Origin: a bacterium endosymbiont of Bathymodiolus sp. 5 South
GTDB lineage: Bacteria > Pseudomonadota > Gammaproteobacteria > PS1 > Pseudothioglobaceae
NCBI RefSeq assembly: GCF_900128535.1
Contig: NZ_FQTR01000002.1
Location: 1-62,159 of the forward strand
Direction of reading: 5' to 3'
DNA: 62,159 bases
Shown here: piece by piece, positions 37,405 through 48,093 of the stretch
Position numbering within the stretch: position 1 is the stretch's first letter
How the letters are laid out: each line of letters begins with the position of its first letter
Position numbers and translations under genes: made by a program
The notes under the pieces: model-generated
The model's database searches: none
What the model was told of the DNA's origin: nothing
The model's input: the letters and a program-made list of their open reading frames with translations, nothing else

Positions 37405-38319
37405 TTACTTTTTTATCTGGCGTCTAAAAGTTAGAAGCCCCACACCTAACATAACCAAACTAATACCTAAAATTTGATACACACCAAATGGCTCAGAAAG
37501 TATGAATACTGCCAGTATGATTGTAACGATAGGCCCTAACATTCCCACAATGCTTGTTTGTAAAGGTGATATCCTGTGAATTGCCTCACTAATTAAGAAA
37601 CTAGGGATAACTGTGCTTACTATCGCTAATAAAAACATCCAAAGCCATGCATTGTGACTAATTGACACCTGAGAGAAATCAAACAATAAAAAATAAAAAA
37701 ACAACACAAAGGCACTAGAGGCACTCATTGCAATTGCGGTAAATAAAACTGAGCCAATGCTGCTAATAATTTTCTTACTAGATAATACATAAAATGCATA
37801 ACTTAATGCTGAGAACAATACCAGTATTACACCCGTTCCAATATCATTACTATCATTCAATAAACTTTCTTGGTTAAACATAGTCCACAACCCTAAATAA
37901 GTTGTGATTAATACAATAACGATGCGCTTAGTTAATGGCGTGGAAAAGAAAATCGCACCCAAAATCGCAGTAAAAATAGGATAGGTAAACAAAGTCAATC
38001 TTTCCAAGCCAGCAGAAATAGTTTCCAGACCTTTTAAATCCAATAAAGATGCCAAAAAATAGCCGATAAAACCCAGTCCAATAATACTGAAGAAGGTTGT
38101 TTGGGTCAGCGCCTTAGATTTGTCTTTTTTGCAAAAAATATAACTCAGTATACCAAGGTAAATAGGCAGTGCAATCGCCATACGCAACATCAAAACAACA
38201 TCACTATTTAACCCTTCAAAATAAGCCAACTTAATAAATATGGACTTTAAGGCAAATAAAAATGTACCCAAAAATGCCAATAACAAGCCTAAAGAGCGTT
38301 TTTGTTGAGTGTTATTCAT
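37405..38319 (-). CDS. EamA/DMT-family transporter
   Basis: The 304-residue protein has about ten membrane helices in two EamA repeats (about 10-145 and 160-300). Features include the N-terminal GLLLAFLGTFLFALKSIFIK and RLTLFTYPIFTAILGAIFF typical of drug/metabolite transporters. Substrate unknown; relatives export amino acids or metabolites. It ends 3 bp past the convergent DUF502 gene. An upstream start of the divergent hypothetical gene would overlap it and is not used. Confidence 0.88.
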   Translation of the reverse strand: MNNTQQKRSLGLLLAFLGTFLFALKSIFIKLAYFEGLNSDVVLMLRMAIALPIYLGILSYIFCKKDKSKALTQTTFFSIIGLGFIGYFLASLLDLKGLETISAGLERLTLFTYPIFTAILGAIFFSTPLTKRIVIVLITTYLGLWTMFNQESLLNDSNDIGTGVILVLFSALSYAFYVLSSKKIISSIGSVLFTAIAMSASSAFVLFFYFLLFDFSQVSISHNAWLWMFLLAIVSTVIPSFLISEAIHRISPLQTSIVGMLGPIVTIILAVFILSEPFGVYQILGISLVMLGVGLLTFRRQIKK

Positions 38320-38364
38320 AAGTTTTACGATTATAATAGGCTTTTTTTTACTAAAGACAGACCA

Positions 38365-38823
38365 ATGTTAACAAAACTCGTTAAATTTCTAGAAAACAAT
38401 TATCCTGATAGCAATATCAATGACTATTTAGACGCTAAATATATACAACTCAGCAATCCACAATTAAAACAAATCTCTGATGCTCTAAATAGTGGTGAAT
38501 TGAAAATCAAACCCGCATCAAGTTGCACTGCAGAAAAGTTTATTTTTCATTTTGGTAACACCGCTATCTTAGTACAAAAAGATGGCAGTCATTACCAAGG
38601 CGAATTTTCCTGGGAAACAGACTTCTTGGCAGTACATTCAACCAGAAACAAAGGCAAAGGGTTTTATTTTATCGCATTTGAATTTGATGATAATTATCAA
38701 ATAACGCTAAAAAAAACGGATAAACTGTTGGAAGACCAAATCAGAAATGTTGAGCAAGACCAAGAATTACTTGATAAAGCAATGCCTATCTTGAAGGGTT
38801 TTATGTCGGCTATAAGTGATTAA
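38365..38823 (+). CDS. Hypothetical protein, 152 residues
   Basis: I do not recognise this family. ATG 38365 (MLTKLVKFLENNYPDSNIND) is preferred to 38302, which overlaps the EamA transporter and adds an ill-fitting leader. The protein is soluble, with a predicted helical N-terminus (1-55), a beta-rich middle containing FIFHFGNTAILVQKDGSHYQ, and a charged helix at the end. There is no signal sequence. Its stop overlaps the convergent ihfA by 4 bp. Confidence 0.7.
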   Translation: MLTKLVKFLENNYPDSNINDYLDAKYIQLSNPQLKQISDALNSGELKIKPASSCTAEKFIFHFGNTAILVQKDGSHYQGEFSWETDFLAVHSTRNKGKGFYFIAFEFDDNYQITLKKTDKLLEDQIRNVEQDQELLDKAMPILKGFMSAISD

Positions 38824-39107
38824 ACGCCTAACTTTGTTGCTTTCTTAAGTTTCAATCCAGCCTTAAAAGTCGCTACTTTTCTTGCTGAAATTATAACCGG
38901 CTCGCCGGTTTTTGGGTTTCTACCTGGGCGAGCTACTTTTTCTCTAATGATAAAATTACCAAAGCCAGATAATTTAACATCTTCACCCTTGGCAAGAGAA
39001 GCTTTAATCGCATCAAAAAAGTTGTTTGTCATTGATAATGCTTGATTATGGTTGACGCCCATTTGCTCTACTAATAAATCAGCAATGTCTTTTTTAGTCA
39101 TTGACAT
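38820..39107 (-). CDS. ihfA: Integration host factor alpha subunit
   Basis: IhfA pairs with IhfB to bend DNA sharply at specific sites. The 95-residue protein has the HU/IHF fold with the DNA-binding arm GRNPKTGEPVIISARKVATFKAG and a C-terminus KKATKLGV. It directly follows pheT, exactly as in E. coli pheST-ihfA, which separates it from HU and IhfB. It overlaps the pheT stop by one base. Confidence 0.95.
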   Translation of the reverse strand: MSMTKKDIADLLVEQMGVNHNQALSMTNNFFDAIKASLAKGEDVKLSGFGNFIIREKVARPGRNPKTGEPVIISARKVATFKAGLKLKKATKLGV

Positions 39108-41470
39108 TATCTTAAAATAGCTGAAAACTTATTTTTCATTAAATTTAACACTTCATCAATTCTAGCGCCCACCTCTTTATCGCTTAAAGTTTTTTCCAGT
39201 GACTGGTAAGTTAGATTAAGTGCAATACTCTTTTTACCGGATTCAATATTCTCACCCATATAAACATCAAACAAACGCACACCCACAAAATCAGATTGCT
39301 GCAGTGCTTTAATACCATCTGTTAATTCAGCGACAGGGGTTGTTTTATTTAACACCAAGGCAATATCACGCTGAACTTCTTGATACTGAGAGAAGGCTTC
39401 GTATTTAGCGACGCTTCCTGACAAAACAGCACTTAGACTGATTTCAAACAAATAACATTTAGGTAGTGATAATTCTTTAGCCACATTCGGTGCCAATGCA
39501 CCAATCCAGCCTACTTGCTCTCCATTAAGCTCTATCCTGGCAGTTTGTCCTTTTTGCAAGGTTGGGTGTTCGTCTTCTGTAAAGGTAACAGCGAGTGCTG
39601 TTAATTCAAGCAATGACTCCAAGTCGGCCTTTGCGTCAAAGAAATCTAATGGTACTGTCTTACTTGCCCATTGTGCATTAAAACGACTACCAGAAACAAT
39701 GCCTGCTAATTTATTTGACTGCTTGTTTGCTTCAACACCGTCAAAGCACAATCCAATTTCAAAGAATCTTGCATTACTGTGTCCGCGTCTTTGATTTGAT
39801 TCAACGCTTTGCAGCAATCCTGACATAAGCGATGAACGCATCACCGACATATCTGCTGAAATTGGATTGGACAACACAATCTTATTGACGTTAGCATCAA
39901 CCAAGTTGTGGTATTTTTCTGAGATAAAACTATAAGTAATGACTTCTTGATAGCCACGCGCCACCAAGGATTGCATAATATCGTACTTATCAATCTGAGC
40001 TTCTGGCACAACATTGATATTCGCATCAAGTGATAACTTCTGCACAGGCAGTTTGTCATAACCGTATAATCTTGCTAATTCTTCAATTAAATCTGCTGGA
40101 AGTCGAATATCAAATCTAAAACTTGGCGGGATAATCGTCCAAGAATCTTTAGTCTTGGCACTGATTTCAAAATCTAGGCTGGTGAATTTTTCTTCAATCC
40201 ATTTGGCGTCTAATTCAAAACCTAACACCTTGTGAATCTTATCTTGCGTAATGGTAATCGGCGCTAATACTGGCAAAGATGCCTCGTCAATACAGGTATT
40301 TATGTCACTTGCTTGACCGCCACAAATTTCAACAATCAATTGTGTGGCTCGATCCATTGCTAGCTCAGTAATAGCAAAATCCACGCCGCGCTCAAAACGC
40401 AATGACGATTCAGTGTGCAAACCATAATTTCTCGCCTTTCCTGCAATAGATACGGGCTCAAAAAATGCACTTTCTAATAAAATATCTGTGCTATTGGGTT
40501 GAGTGGCACTGTCCATACCGCCCATGACACCCGCAATCGCAAGCACTGATTTATCATCAACAATCACCAAAGTGTCTTCTTTTAGTTCAGCCGTGGTTTC
40601 ATTTAGTAGTTCAACTTTTTCGCCTGATTTTGCATTTCTAACTTCAACACTGCCGTTGATTTTTTTCCTATCAAAGGCGTGCATTGGCTGACCTAACTCC
40701 AATAAAACAAAGTTAGTAATATCAACCACTGGCGAATGGGTTGCCTGACCAGAACGCATGAGTTTATCAGCTATCCATCGCGGCGTTTTAACCGTATTAT
40801 CAATACCTGAAATACTTCTAGTTAAATACTTAGGACAAGCAGTTGTGTTGCTAATACGAGACTTGACACTTGATGTGCCTTGCACTGAAACGCTAATACT
40901 AGGCATCTCAAATGGTAAGCCATAATTAGCACTGACTTCGCGCGCCACACCTAATACCGAGAAGCAATCACCACGATTAGGTGTAATGTCTAACTCAATG
41001 ATATTGTCATCTAAATCTAAGTATTGCCTAATATTTTTACCAATGGGTGCATCAGCATCCAACTCACTAACACCCTCTGAATCTTCTGCCATACCCAATT
41101 CAGATTCTGAACAAATCATACCGAATGACTCAATACCGCGAAGTTTGGCTTTTTTGATTTTTAATCCATTTGGCAACACAGCACCAACGGTAGCAACAAT
41201 CACTTTTAAGCCAGTGCGAATATTGCTTGCACCACAAATAATTTGTAGCTTGTTATTCTCGCCAACATCTACCTGACACAGATTCAATTTATCAGCATCA
41301 GGATGTTTCTCACAAGACACCACATAACCCACCACCACATTTTCAAAATAAGGTGCAACTGGCGCAATACCATCGACCTCCAAACCAGCCATTGTTAATT
41401 GCTCCGCCAGCACTTCATCACTAACAGTTGGATTAATCCATTCGCGCAACCATGTTGTTGAAATATTCAT
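39107..41470 (-). CDS. pheT: Phenylalanyl-tRNA synthetase beta subunit
   Basis: The 787-residue subunit forms the alpha2-beta2 PheRS. The N-terminal tRNA-binding EMAP-like domain (about 40-150, VVVGYVVSCEKHPDADKLNLC) is followed by the B3/B4 editing domain (about 210-400), the B5 domains, and a C-terminal FDX-ACB anticodon-binding domain (from about 695). Length is normal. It follows pheS by 12 bp. Confidence 0.97.
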   Translation of the reverse strand: MNISTTWLREWINPTVSDEVLAEQLTMAGLEVDGIAPVAPYFENVVVGYVVSCEKHPDADKLNLCQVDVGENNKLQIICGASNIRTGLKVIVATVGAVLPNGLKIKKAKLRGIESFGMICSESELGMAEDSEGVSELDADAPIGKNIRQYLDLDDNIIELDITPNRGDCFSVLGVAREVSANYGLPFEMPSISVSVQGTSSVKSRISNTTACPKYLTRSISGIDNTVKTPRWIADKLMRSGQATHSPVVDITNFVLLELGQPMHAFDRKKINGSVEVRNAKSGEKVELLNETTAELKEDTLVIVDDKSVLAIAGVMGGMDSATQPNSTDILLESAFFEPVSIAGKARNYGLHTESSLRFERGVDFAITELAMDRATQLIVEICGGQASDINTCIDEASLPVLAPITITQDKIHKVLGFELDAKWIEEKFTSLDFEISAKTKDSWTIIPPSFRFDIRLPADLIEELARLYGYDKLPVQKLSLDANINVVPEAQIDKYDIMQSLVARGYQEVITYSFISEKYHNLVDANVNKIVLSNPISADMSVMRSSLMSGLLQSVESNQRRGHSNARFFEIGLCFDGVEANKQSNKLAGIVSGSRFNAQWASKTVPLDFFDAKADLESLLELTALAVTFTEDEHPTLQKGQTARIELNGEQVGWIGALAPNVAKELSLPKCYLFEISLSAVLSGSVAKYEAFSQYQEVQRDIALVLNKTTPVAELTDGIKALQQSDFVGVRLFDVYMGENIESGKKSIALNLTYQSLEKTLSDKEVGARIDEVLNLMKNKFSAILR

Positions 41471-41482
41471 CTACTAACCACC

Positions 41483-42502
<1,020 letters not shown>

Positions 42503-42506
42503 TCAA

Positions 42507-42983
42507 CTATTTGCGTGTTAAACGCGTTGTGCCATGACTATGAAGTATGTACACCTGATCACCAACTCTCAATCCTTGCTTAGATTTTTGCACAAAAGCT
42601 TTGATTGCACCACTACTTAATTTAATTAAAAATTCAAACCCTGTGTCAGCCGTAGAATTTTCTTCAATTGCCTTGCCTGCCATTGCACCCAGCAAACCAC
42701 CAATAACAGCACCTGCAACTCTGTCGCTATCGTCACTACCAACTGCACTAGCGCCAGCTACAGCACCTAACGCCGTACCAATACCCGAACCCATGCCTTT
42801 AGAGCCTGATAATCGAACTTGCTTAATAGCAATAATATTGCCTTCTAATACGCTAGATAATTGACCCGTTTCAGTAGAAGAATAAGTGTTTGCACCCCTT
42901 TCATCTTGCGTAAAACGATTTGTTGAAGATTGACAAGATGTCAAAAATACAACCAATATCATTAAAATAATCTTGTGCTTCAT
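42507..42983 (-). CDS. Glycine-zipper outer-membrane lipoprotein, SlyB/Pcp-like
   Basis: The 158-residue protein has a signal peptide with a lipobox (FLTSC, Cys about 17 of this form) and a Gly/Ala-rich glycine zipper at about 60-115 (GMGSGIGTALGAVAGASAVG and AVIGGLLGAMAGKAIEEN). This is the SlyB/PCP family layout, usually a peptidoglycan-associated outer-membrane lipoprotein. ATG 42983 is chosen over an upstream GTG at 42989. Its placement between rplT and pheS is unusual: elsewhere those genes adjoin. Possibly an insertion into the translation operon. Confidence 0.85.
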   Translation of the reverse strand: MKHKIILMILVVFLTSCQSSTNRFTQDERGANTYSSTETGQLSSVLEGNIIAIKQVRLSGSKGMGSGIGTALGAVAGASAVGSDDSDRVAGAVIGGLLGAMAGKAIEENSTADTGFEFLIKLSSGAIKAFVQKSKQGLRVGDQVYILHSHGTTRLTRK

Positions 42984-43016
42984 ACGCACACCCCCTTTTT
43001 TTTATTATTTAAAACT

Positions 43017-43376
43017 CTATTCTAACATGGCTGCTTTCGCTTGGTTAGCAATTTTTGCAAATGCCGCCTTATCAAAAATCGCAATATCTGATAAAACTTT
43101 ACGGTCAATTTCTATACCTGCTTTGTTCATACCATCAATCATTCTTGAATAACTCAATCCATTATTACGCGCTTCAGCGTTAATACGCACAATCCAAAGT
43201 CGACGAAATTGACGGCGTCTTTGACGACGGTCACGGTAGGCGTATTGTCCTGCCTTGATAACTGCTTGTTTAGCAACACGATAGACTTTTGACCTTGCGC
43301 CATAGTAACCTTTAGCTTTCTTTAAAATTTTCTTATGTTTTGCGTGTGCTTGCACACCCCTTGATACTCTTGCCAT
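43017..43376 (-). CDS. rplT: 50S ribosomal protein L20
   Basis: The 119-residue basic protein begins [20 protein letters not shown] and has the [20 protein letters not shown] stretch, both unmistakable. L20 is needed early in 50S assembly and represses its own operon in E. coli by binding the rpmI leader. It follows rpmI after 54 bp. Confidence 0.98.
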   Translation of the reverse strand: MARVSRGVQAHAKHKKILKKAKGYYGARSKVYRVAKQAVIKAGQYAYRDRRQRRRQFRRLWIVRINAEARNNGLSYSRMIDGMNKAGIEIDRKVLSDIAIFDKAAFAKIANQAKAAMLE

Positions 43377-43430
43377 TTTTTATACTCCTATTAATTAACT
43401 TTGAACTATTTTAGTGTTTACCGTATAGTA

Positions 43431-43628
43431 TTAACTATAGGGTAACATTTTACGAACCATTGGTACATCAGCCTTCTCGACTGTGTCCGGTGCACGCAAA
43501 CTGCGTTTTCTAGAAGTACTCTTTTTGGTCAAGATGTGACGCAGGTGAGAGTGTTTACACTTATAACCGCCACTGGCAGTCTTTTTGAAGCGCTTTGCAG
43601 CGCCTCTATTGGTTTTTAACTTTGGCAT
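43431..43628 (-). CDS. rpmI: 50S ribosomal protein L35
   Basis: The 65-residue protein has [17 protein letters not shown] at the N-terminus and [18 protein letters not shown] in the middle, as in L35. A strong Shine-Dalgarno (AGGAGAAAATT) precedes the ATG. It lies between infC and rplT in the conserved order thrS-infC-rpmI-rplT. The 177 bp upstream hold two large hairpins. Confidence 0.98.
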   Translation of the reverse strand: MPKLKTNRGAAKRFKKTASGGYKCKHSHLRHILTKKSTSRKRSLRAPDTVEKADVPMVRKMLPYS

Positions 43629-43687
43629 AATTTTCTCCTTGTCCTTTGGACATATTTGTTATTCATACAAATAACGTTATTAAAAAT

Positions 43688-43732
43688 AAAGAAATAACAA
43701 AATTAGATTAAATCTAGTTTTTTTACTTCTTT
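43688..43732 (-). repeat. Imperfect hairpin in the rpmI leader
   Basis: On the minus strand AAAGAAGTAAAAAAACTAG and the complementary half ending TTTTGTTATTTCTTT pair over about 20 bp with a few mismatches. It follows the larger hairpin at 43738-43809 and precedes the rpmI ribosome site by about 50 nt. It may be part of an L20 autoregulatory leader; this is inference. Confidence 0.5.
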
Positions 43733-43737
43733 AAAAA

Positions 43738-43809
43738 GTGATGAAACTAAGATTAGACAGAGTATTTAACCATAAGGTTAAATAAAACACTCTAATCTAA
43801 ACTCATCAC
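43738..43809 (-). terminator. Long hairpin with T run between infC and rpmI (attenuator or processing site)
   Basis: On the minus strand GTGATGA..TTAGATTAGAGTG and its complement ending CATCAC form a long imperfect stem of about 30 bp around a GGTTAAATA/TATTTAACC core, followed by TTTTTAA. It starts at the infC stop codon. It could be a leaky terminator or an RNase III site separating infC from rpmI-rplT expression. Confidence 0.6.
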
Positions 43810-44330
43810 TTCTTTTTCGATTTGGGTGCCAGCATCATGCCTAGCTGACGACCCTCCATCTTTGCTTTTTGTTCTACATTAGCAAATTCTTCTGTATCTT
43901 TTTCAATTCTATCTAACATAACCATACCCAGTTCTCTGTGTTGCATTTCGCGTCCACGAAACCAAATACTCACTTTAACCTTGTCACCATTATCTAAAAA
44001 CTTAACCAAATTTCTAAATTTAATTTGGTAATCGCCTTCTTCTGTACCAGGGCGGTATTTAATAGTTTTAACCGTAGTTTTCTTTTGTTTCTTCTTTTGG
44101 TCGCTCAGCTGCTTCTTTTGCGCATACTGATATTTACCAAAATCCATCACCTTGCAAACAGGTGGCTCAGCATTTGGTGATACTTCGACTAAATCTAATC
44201 CAGCATCTCCTGCTATTTTTAACGCTTCTGCTATACTTAATACACCAGCTTGCCCACCTTTGCTATCAATCGTGCGCACCTGAGGTGCTTTAATGTATTG
44301 ATTGATGCGTATTCTATTTGGTTTTTTAAT
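43806..44330 (-). CDS. infC: Translation initiation factor IF-3 (ATT start codon)
   Basis: IF-3 keeps 30S subunits free and checks the start codon. I extend the gene upstream of the first GTG (44279) to ATT 44330, because the frame then reads (M)[18 protein letters not shown], the conserved IF-3 N-terminus, and AGGAG at 44336-44340 has correct spacing. An ATT start is known in E. coli infC, where it allows IF-3 to repress its own synthesis. The result is 174 residues, normal for the family. Its ribosome site lies within the end of thrS. Confidence 0.9.
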   Translation of the reverse strand: MKKPNRIRINQYIKAPQVRTIDSKGGQAGVLSIAEALKIAGDAGLDLVEVSPNAEPPVCKVMDFGKYQYAQKKQLSDQKKKQKKTTVKTIKYRPGTEEGDYQIKFRNLVKFLDNGDKVKVSIWFRGREMQHRELGMVMLDRIEKDTEEFANVEQKAKMEGRQLGMMLAPKSKKK

Positions 44331-44332
44331 AA

Positions 44333-46225
44333 TTACTCCTGATTGATTAAATCTACAAACGCATCAATTGACATAGACCCAAGGTCTTCGCCACCGCGTC
44401 TGCGCACTGAAACTTGTTTATTTTCCATTTCCCTGTCACCTATCACTAACAAATATGGGAAGCGCTGCATAGAATGTTCCCGTATTTTAAAGCCTATCTT
44501 CTCATTTCGCAAGTCCGAAATCACTCTAATGCCTTGTTTTTTTAATTTTTTCTCAATATCAGTCACAAAATCAGCTTGTTTTTCAGAAATATTTAAAATA
44601 ACCGCTTGGATTGGTGCAAGCCACGATGGGAACGCACCTTCGTAATGTTCGATCAAAATACCAATAAATCTCTCTAAAGAACCGACAATAGCACGGTGCA
44701 ACATAACAGGGGTTTGTTTAGAGCCATCTTCAGCGATAAATTGTGCATCCAAACGCTGCGGCATGGAAAAATCCACTTGCAATGTGCCACATTGCCATTC
44801 ACGCTCTAAACAATCTTTTAAAACAAATTCAATCTTAGGCCCATAAAACGCACCCTCGCCTTCTTGCAACTCCCAAACTATGCCTTTGGCATCTAGTGCT
44901 TGTGCCAATGCTGCTTCTGCACGGTCCCACACTTCATCTGAGCCAACCCGCTTTTCGGGGCGGGTAGAAAGTTTAATGTCTACATTTTCAAAGCCAAAAT
45001 GCTTATAAACTCTAAAAGTTAAGTCAATAAATGCTGACACTTCTGATTGAATTTGCGCACTACTGCAAAAAATATGCCCATCATCCTGCACAAAATTACG
45101 CACTCGCATAATACCGTGCAGAGTACCTGAGGGCTCATTACGATGGCAAGAGCCAAACTCTGCCAAACGCAGTGGCAAATCACGATAAGACTTCAAGCCT
45201 TGATTATAAATCTGAATATGCGCAGGGCAATTCATGGGTTTTACTGCATAATCACGATTCTCACTTGATGTGGTAAACATCGCATCACCAAATTTATCCC
45301 AATGTCCTGATTTTTCCCAAAGACTTTTGTCAATCAATTGTGGTGTATGTACTTCTTTATAACCGTTACTTCTAAATACCGAGCGCATATATTGTTCAAC
45401 GATTTGATATAGGGTCCAACCCTTCTCATGCCAAAATACCATACCTGGCGCTTCTTCTTGCATATGAAACAAATCTTGTGTTTTGCCGATCTTACGATGG
45501 TCACGCTTTTCAGCTTCCTCCAGGCGGTGTAAATAGCCTTCCAGTTCTTCTTTATTGCGCCATGCCGTACCATACACGCGTTGTAGCATTTCATTATCGC
45601 TGTTTCCTCGCCAATAAGCACCTGCCAATTTCATCAATTTAAAAGCTTTAAGTTTGGCGGTTGAAGGCACATGTGGTCCGCGACATAAATCAACAAAATC
45701 CCCCTGTTGATAAAGCGATAAAGTTTGCTCAGCAGGAATAGAGGCAATAATTTCTGCCTTGTAATGCTCGCCCTTATCTGTGAAAAATTGAACCGCATCA
45801 TCGCGTGACATTTCACTACGCTCAATCTTGAGATTTTGCTTGACCAGCTTATTCATATTTTTTTCGATTTTGGCTAAATCACCTTCTGAAAAACCGTCTT
45901 TATAGGCAAAATCATAGAAAAAACCGTTGTCAATTACCGGTCCAATAGTCACTTGTGCGTCAGGATAAAGCATCTGCGTCGCCTGTGCCAACAAATGTGC
46001 ACTAGAATGGCGAATCACCTCAAGTCCTGCTTCGTCCTTATCGGTGATAATAGACAAGGTGCTGTTGGCTTCAATCACAAATGATGCGTCCACCAACTCG
46101 CCATTTACTTTACCAGCAAGGGTTGCCTTAGCCAAACCTGAGCCAATTGACTTAGCAACCTCAAAAACACTAATGGCTTGGTCAAAGGATTTTTCGCTAC
46201 CATCTGGCAGGGTAATAATAGGCAT
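44333..46225 (-). CDS. thrS: Threonyl-tRNA synthetase
   Basis: This class II synthetase has 630 residues: TGS domain (about 1-62), editing domain (about 65-225, with [10 protein letters not shown] zinc-like motif), catalytic domain with [10 protein letters not shown], motif 2 [15 protein letters not shown], and motif 3 [19 protein letters not shown], and the C-terminal anticodon domain. I use ATG 46225 (MPIITLPDG); a TTG two codons upstream is rejected. It heads thrS-infC-rpmI-rplT. No operator-like leader was recognised in the 114 bp upstream. Confidence 0.97.
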   Translation of the reverse strand: MPIITLPDGSEKSFDQAISVFEVAKSIGSGLAKATLAGKVNGELVDASFVIEANSTLSIITDKDEAGLEVIRHSSAHLLAQATQMLYPDAQVTIGPVIDNGFFYDFAYKDGFSEGDLAKIEKNMNKLVKQNLKIERSEMSRDDAVQFFTDKGEHYKAEIIASIPAEQTLSLYQQGDFVDLCRGPHVPSTAKLKAFKLMKLAGAYWRGNSDNEMLQRVYGTAWRNKEELEGYLHRLEEAEKRDHRKIGKTQDLFHMQEEAPGMVFWHEKGWTLYQIVEQYMRSVFRSNGYKEVHTPQLIDKSLWEKSGHWDKFGDAMFTTSSENRDYAVKPMNCPAHIQIYNQGLKSYRDLPLRLAEFGSCHRNEPSGTLHGIMRVRNFVQDDGHIFCSSAQIQSEVSAFIDLTFRVYKHFGFENVDIKLSTRPEKRVGSDEVWDRAEAALAQALDAKGIVWELQEGEGAFYGPKIEFVLKDCLEREWQCGTLQVDFSMPQRLDAQFIAEDGSKQTPVMLHRAIVGSLERFIGILIEHYEGAFPSWLAPIQAVILNISEKQADFVTDIEKKLKKQGIRVISDLRNEKIGFKIREHSMQRFPYLLVIGDREMENKQVSVRRRGGEDLGSMSIDAFVDLINQE

Positions 46226-46339
46226 GAACAAACTTTAAAAAATAAAAGGAAGTATTTTACCTTATTTACCAACGCTTAAAACAGGGAGTAATGCACTCTT
46301 TCAGTATGGGTGTCAATAAATCAAAGTGTCACGCTATGC

Positions 46340-48091
46340 TTAATCCCTAATGCAACGAACACTAAAGCCGAGGGCACGAGAGTTGCTGTTGTTGCTGTTG
46401 AAGTCTGCAATGCTTACGGTGATGTTCAAACCGCGACCATTCACCCCATTAGCAGAACGACTCCACAAGTAGGCGCTAGAGCGAACAGAGCTAACCGAGC
46501 CATTCTCGCGATCACGGTAGCCAGCAACTGGGATTCTCAAGAAGCTGGAGAAGGCGCTGGCATTACCAGTAATATTAGCACTGATAGTATCTGCCGCTAG
46601 TTCTGCCTCAGTTGGCACACTAAAGCCAGCTGGGCAGATGTCATTGGCTCCACCATTTGCCCAAGCGTCTATACGGCTTGCACCACTACTATCTATGCTT
46701 GTCCAATCCCAAGGTGATTTACTATTAATAAACATGCTTGTTGCTGGAGTGATGGTAGTTGCCAATATTGCTTTGTTGCCTGAAGTTCTAGATTCATGAC
46801 CATCTTTTGCTCGTCCCCATTGGTACAAATCACCATAACAAGCCTCATCTGTAGACGAGGTGCAAACTTGACGGGCGCCTAAGTTTCTATCAAGCCAGAC
46901 TTTACCAGTATCAGGTGAGGTGACCAGTGCATAAGTTAACCCATTAAACAAACCGCCTGTAAATACTGCTTCTGTTTCGATTATTTTATTTGTACGCTCT
47001 ACCCAAGCAAGTGCGCCTAAGTCCATTTTATGGCTGTCTTTAAAGGCTTTGCTGGCAATCGAAAAATTGGTGAATTTTTGTTTATTGCCTAGTGGCAGTT
47101 TTACCGTGAGTTTGCCGTAACTTGTAGCATTGATGGTGTTGTTGTTTTCTTGACCGAACTCAAAGCTCACTGAAGGCGTGAGCTCAATATCCACGCCCAA
47201 AATATTACCCCTAATGTTTGAACCTGTTTTAGCGTCCCAGTAATAATAAGTGCCTTTGATTTTTGCCCAAGGTAGATAAGGGACTTGACCGCTGAGCTTG
47301 ACATCATAACCCGATAAGGCTCTTTTCTGTGAGCCGTTGACTAATTTTTTGTCTGAAAATATATGGTATTTATTGATATTGGCACTAAAGTTAGCACGCT
47401 GGTATTCCAAACCAAGGCTTAGGCGTTTGTGACTGGACTTGGTCTGGTAGTCAGTAAAAACATTAATACCGGCAATTGCCATGTCGTCCTCTACCAATAG
47501 ACGATGACCAATACCTAAGTTAATCGTAGCACGACGACCGTTGCCGCTATCGCCAGAAGCGATGCCTGCTTGGATAAAAGTTAACTCTTTGCTGTTGGCA
47601 TTAAGCTCAGAGAGCGGCTGAATAGTTTTAAGACTGTAATTCAGTTTTTTTGTACTAATCCCACCAATACTCACCTCACTACGACCCGCACCAAATGCAT
47701 TTAAAAATTCGTTGACTGAATTATTAAGCAAACCTTCGGTTTTGTTAACGGCTTGGTTTTTAATGCTTGTGGTCACTTTATTACCCAGTTGGTCGGTATT
47801 GTCTGAGTTGGTAGAGCCTAGGGCGGTGCGAGTTGCACCTGCGACTTCTTTGAGTATAGTCGTGGCTTGGTTGTCTTTTTTGGGGGTAGGTTGTGGGTTG
47901 TTTTGTTGGTAAGGCTTGCTAAGATCTAAGTAGGCTTCTTTGTTAAATTGCTGGGAATCATCAACAGAAAAAGCATTAAAAGAAAATGTGATTAAAAGGC
48001 TAAGCGCAAGAAAATGCTTAAATTGATTGAACACACTAGAAAGCGTGTTTTTAAAAAAGTGATTTAATTGGAATTTTACTGTGTTTTTCAT
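46340..48091 (-). CDS. Inverse-autotransporter-like outer-membrane protein with C-terminal Fib_succ_major domain
   Basis: The 583-residue protein has a signal peptide (about 1-42, core FLALSLLITFSFNAFS), a low-complexity linker, and a region at about 165-345 resembling the intimin/invasin inverse-autotransporter barrel: QAGIASGDSGNGRRATINLG, VFTDYQTKSSHKRLSLGLEY and alternating strands to SVSFEFGQEN. From about 395 to 583 it matches the Fib_succ_major (TIGR02145) fold: VWLDRNLGARQV, GDLYQWGRAKDGHESRTSG, ICPAGFSVPTEAELAAD, GYRDRENGS, YLWSRS and GFSVRCIRD. The last 25 residues are Asn-rich. A surface adhesin or host-binding role is inferred. Start ATG 48091 follows a G-tract cassette. Confidence 0.78.
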   Translation of the reverse strand: MKNTVKFQLNHFFKNTLSSVFNQFKHFLALSLLITFSFNAFSVDDSQQFNKEAYLDLSKPYQQNNPQPTPKKDNQATTILKEVAGATRTALGSTNSDNTDQLGNKVTTSIKNQAVNKTEGLLNNSVNEFLNAFGAGRSEVSIGGISTKKLNYSLKTIQPLSELNANSKELTFIQAGIASGDSGNGRRATINLGIGHRLLVEDDMAIAGINVFTDYQTKSSHKRLSLGLEYQRANFSANINKYHIFSDKKLVNGSQKRALSGYDVKLSGQVPYLPWAKIKGTYYYWDAKTGSNIRGNILGVDIELTPSVSFEFGQENNNTINATSYGKLTVKLPLGNKQKFTNFSIASKAFKDSHKMDLGALAWVERTNKIIETEAVFTGGLFNGLTYALVTSPDTGKVWLDRNLGARQVCTSSTDEACYGDLYQWGRAKDGHESRTSGNKAILATTITPATSMFINSKSPWDWTSIDSSGASRIDAWANGGANDICPAGFSVPTEAELAADTISANITGNASAFSSFLRIPVAGYRDRENGSVSSVRSSAYLWSRSANGVNGRGLNITVSIADFNSNNSNSRALGFSVRCIRD

Positions 48092-48093
48092 GA

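Noticed and set aside
46310..46600. 96-codon plus-strand ORF at the end of the surface-protein gene
   Set aside because: Antisense to the Fib_succ_major domain, which is clearly the coding strand.
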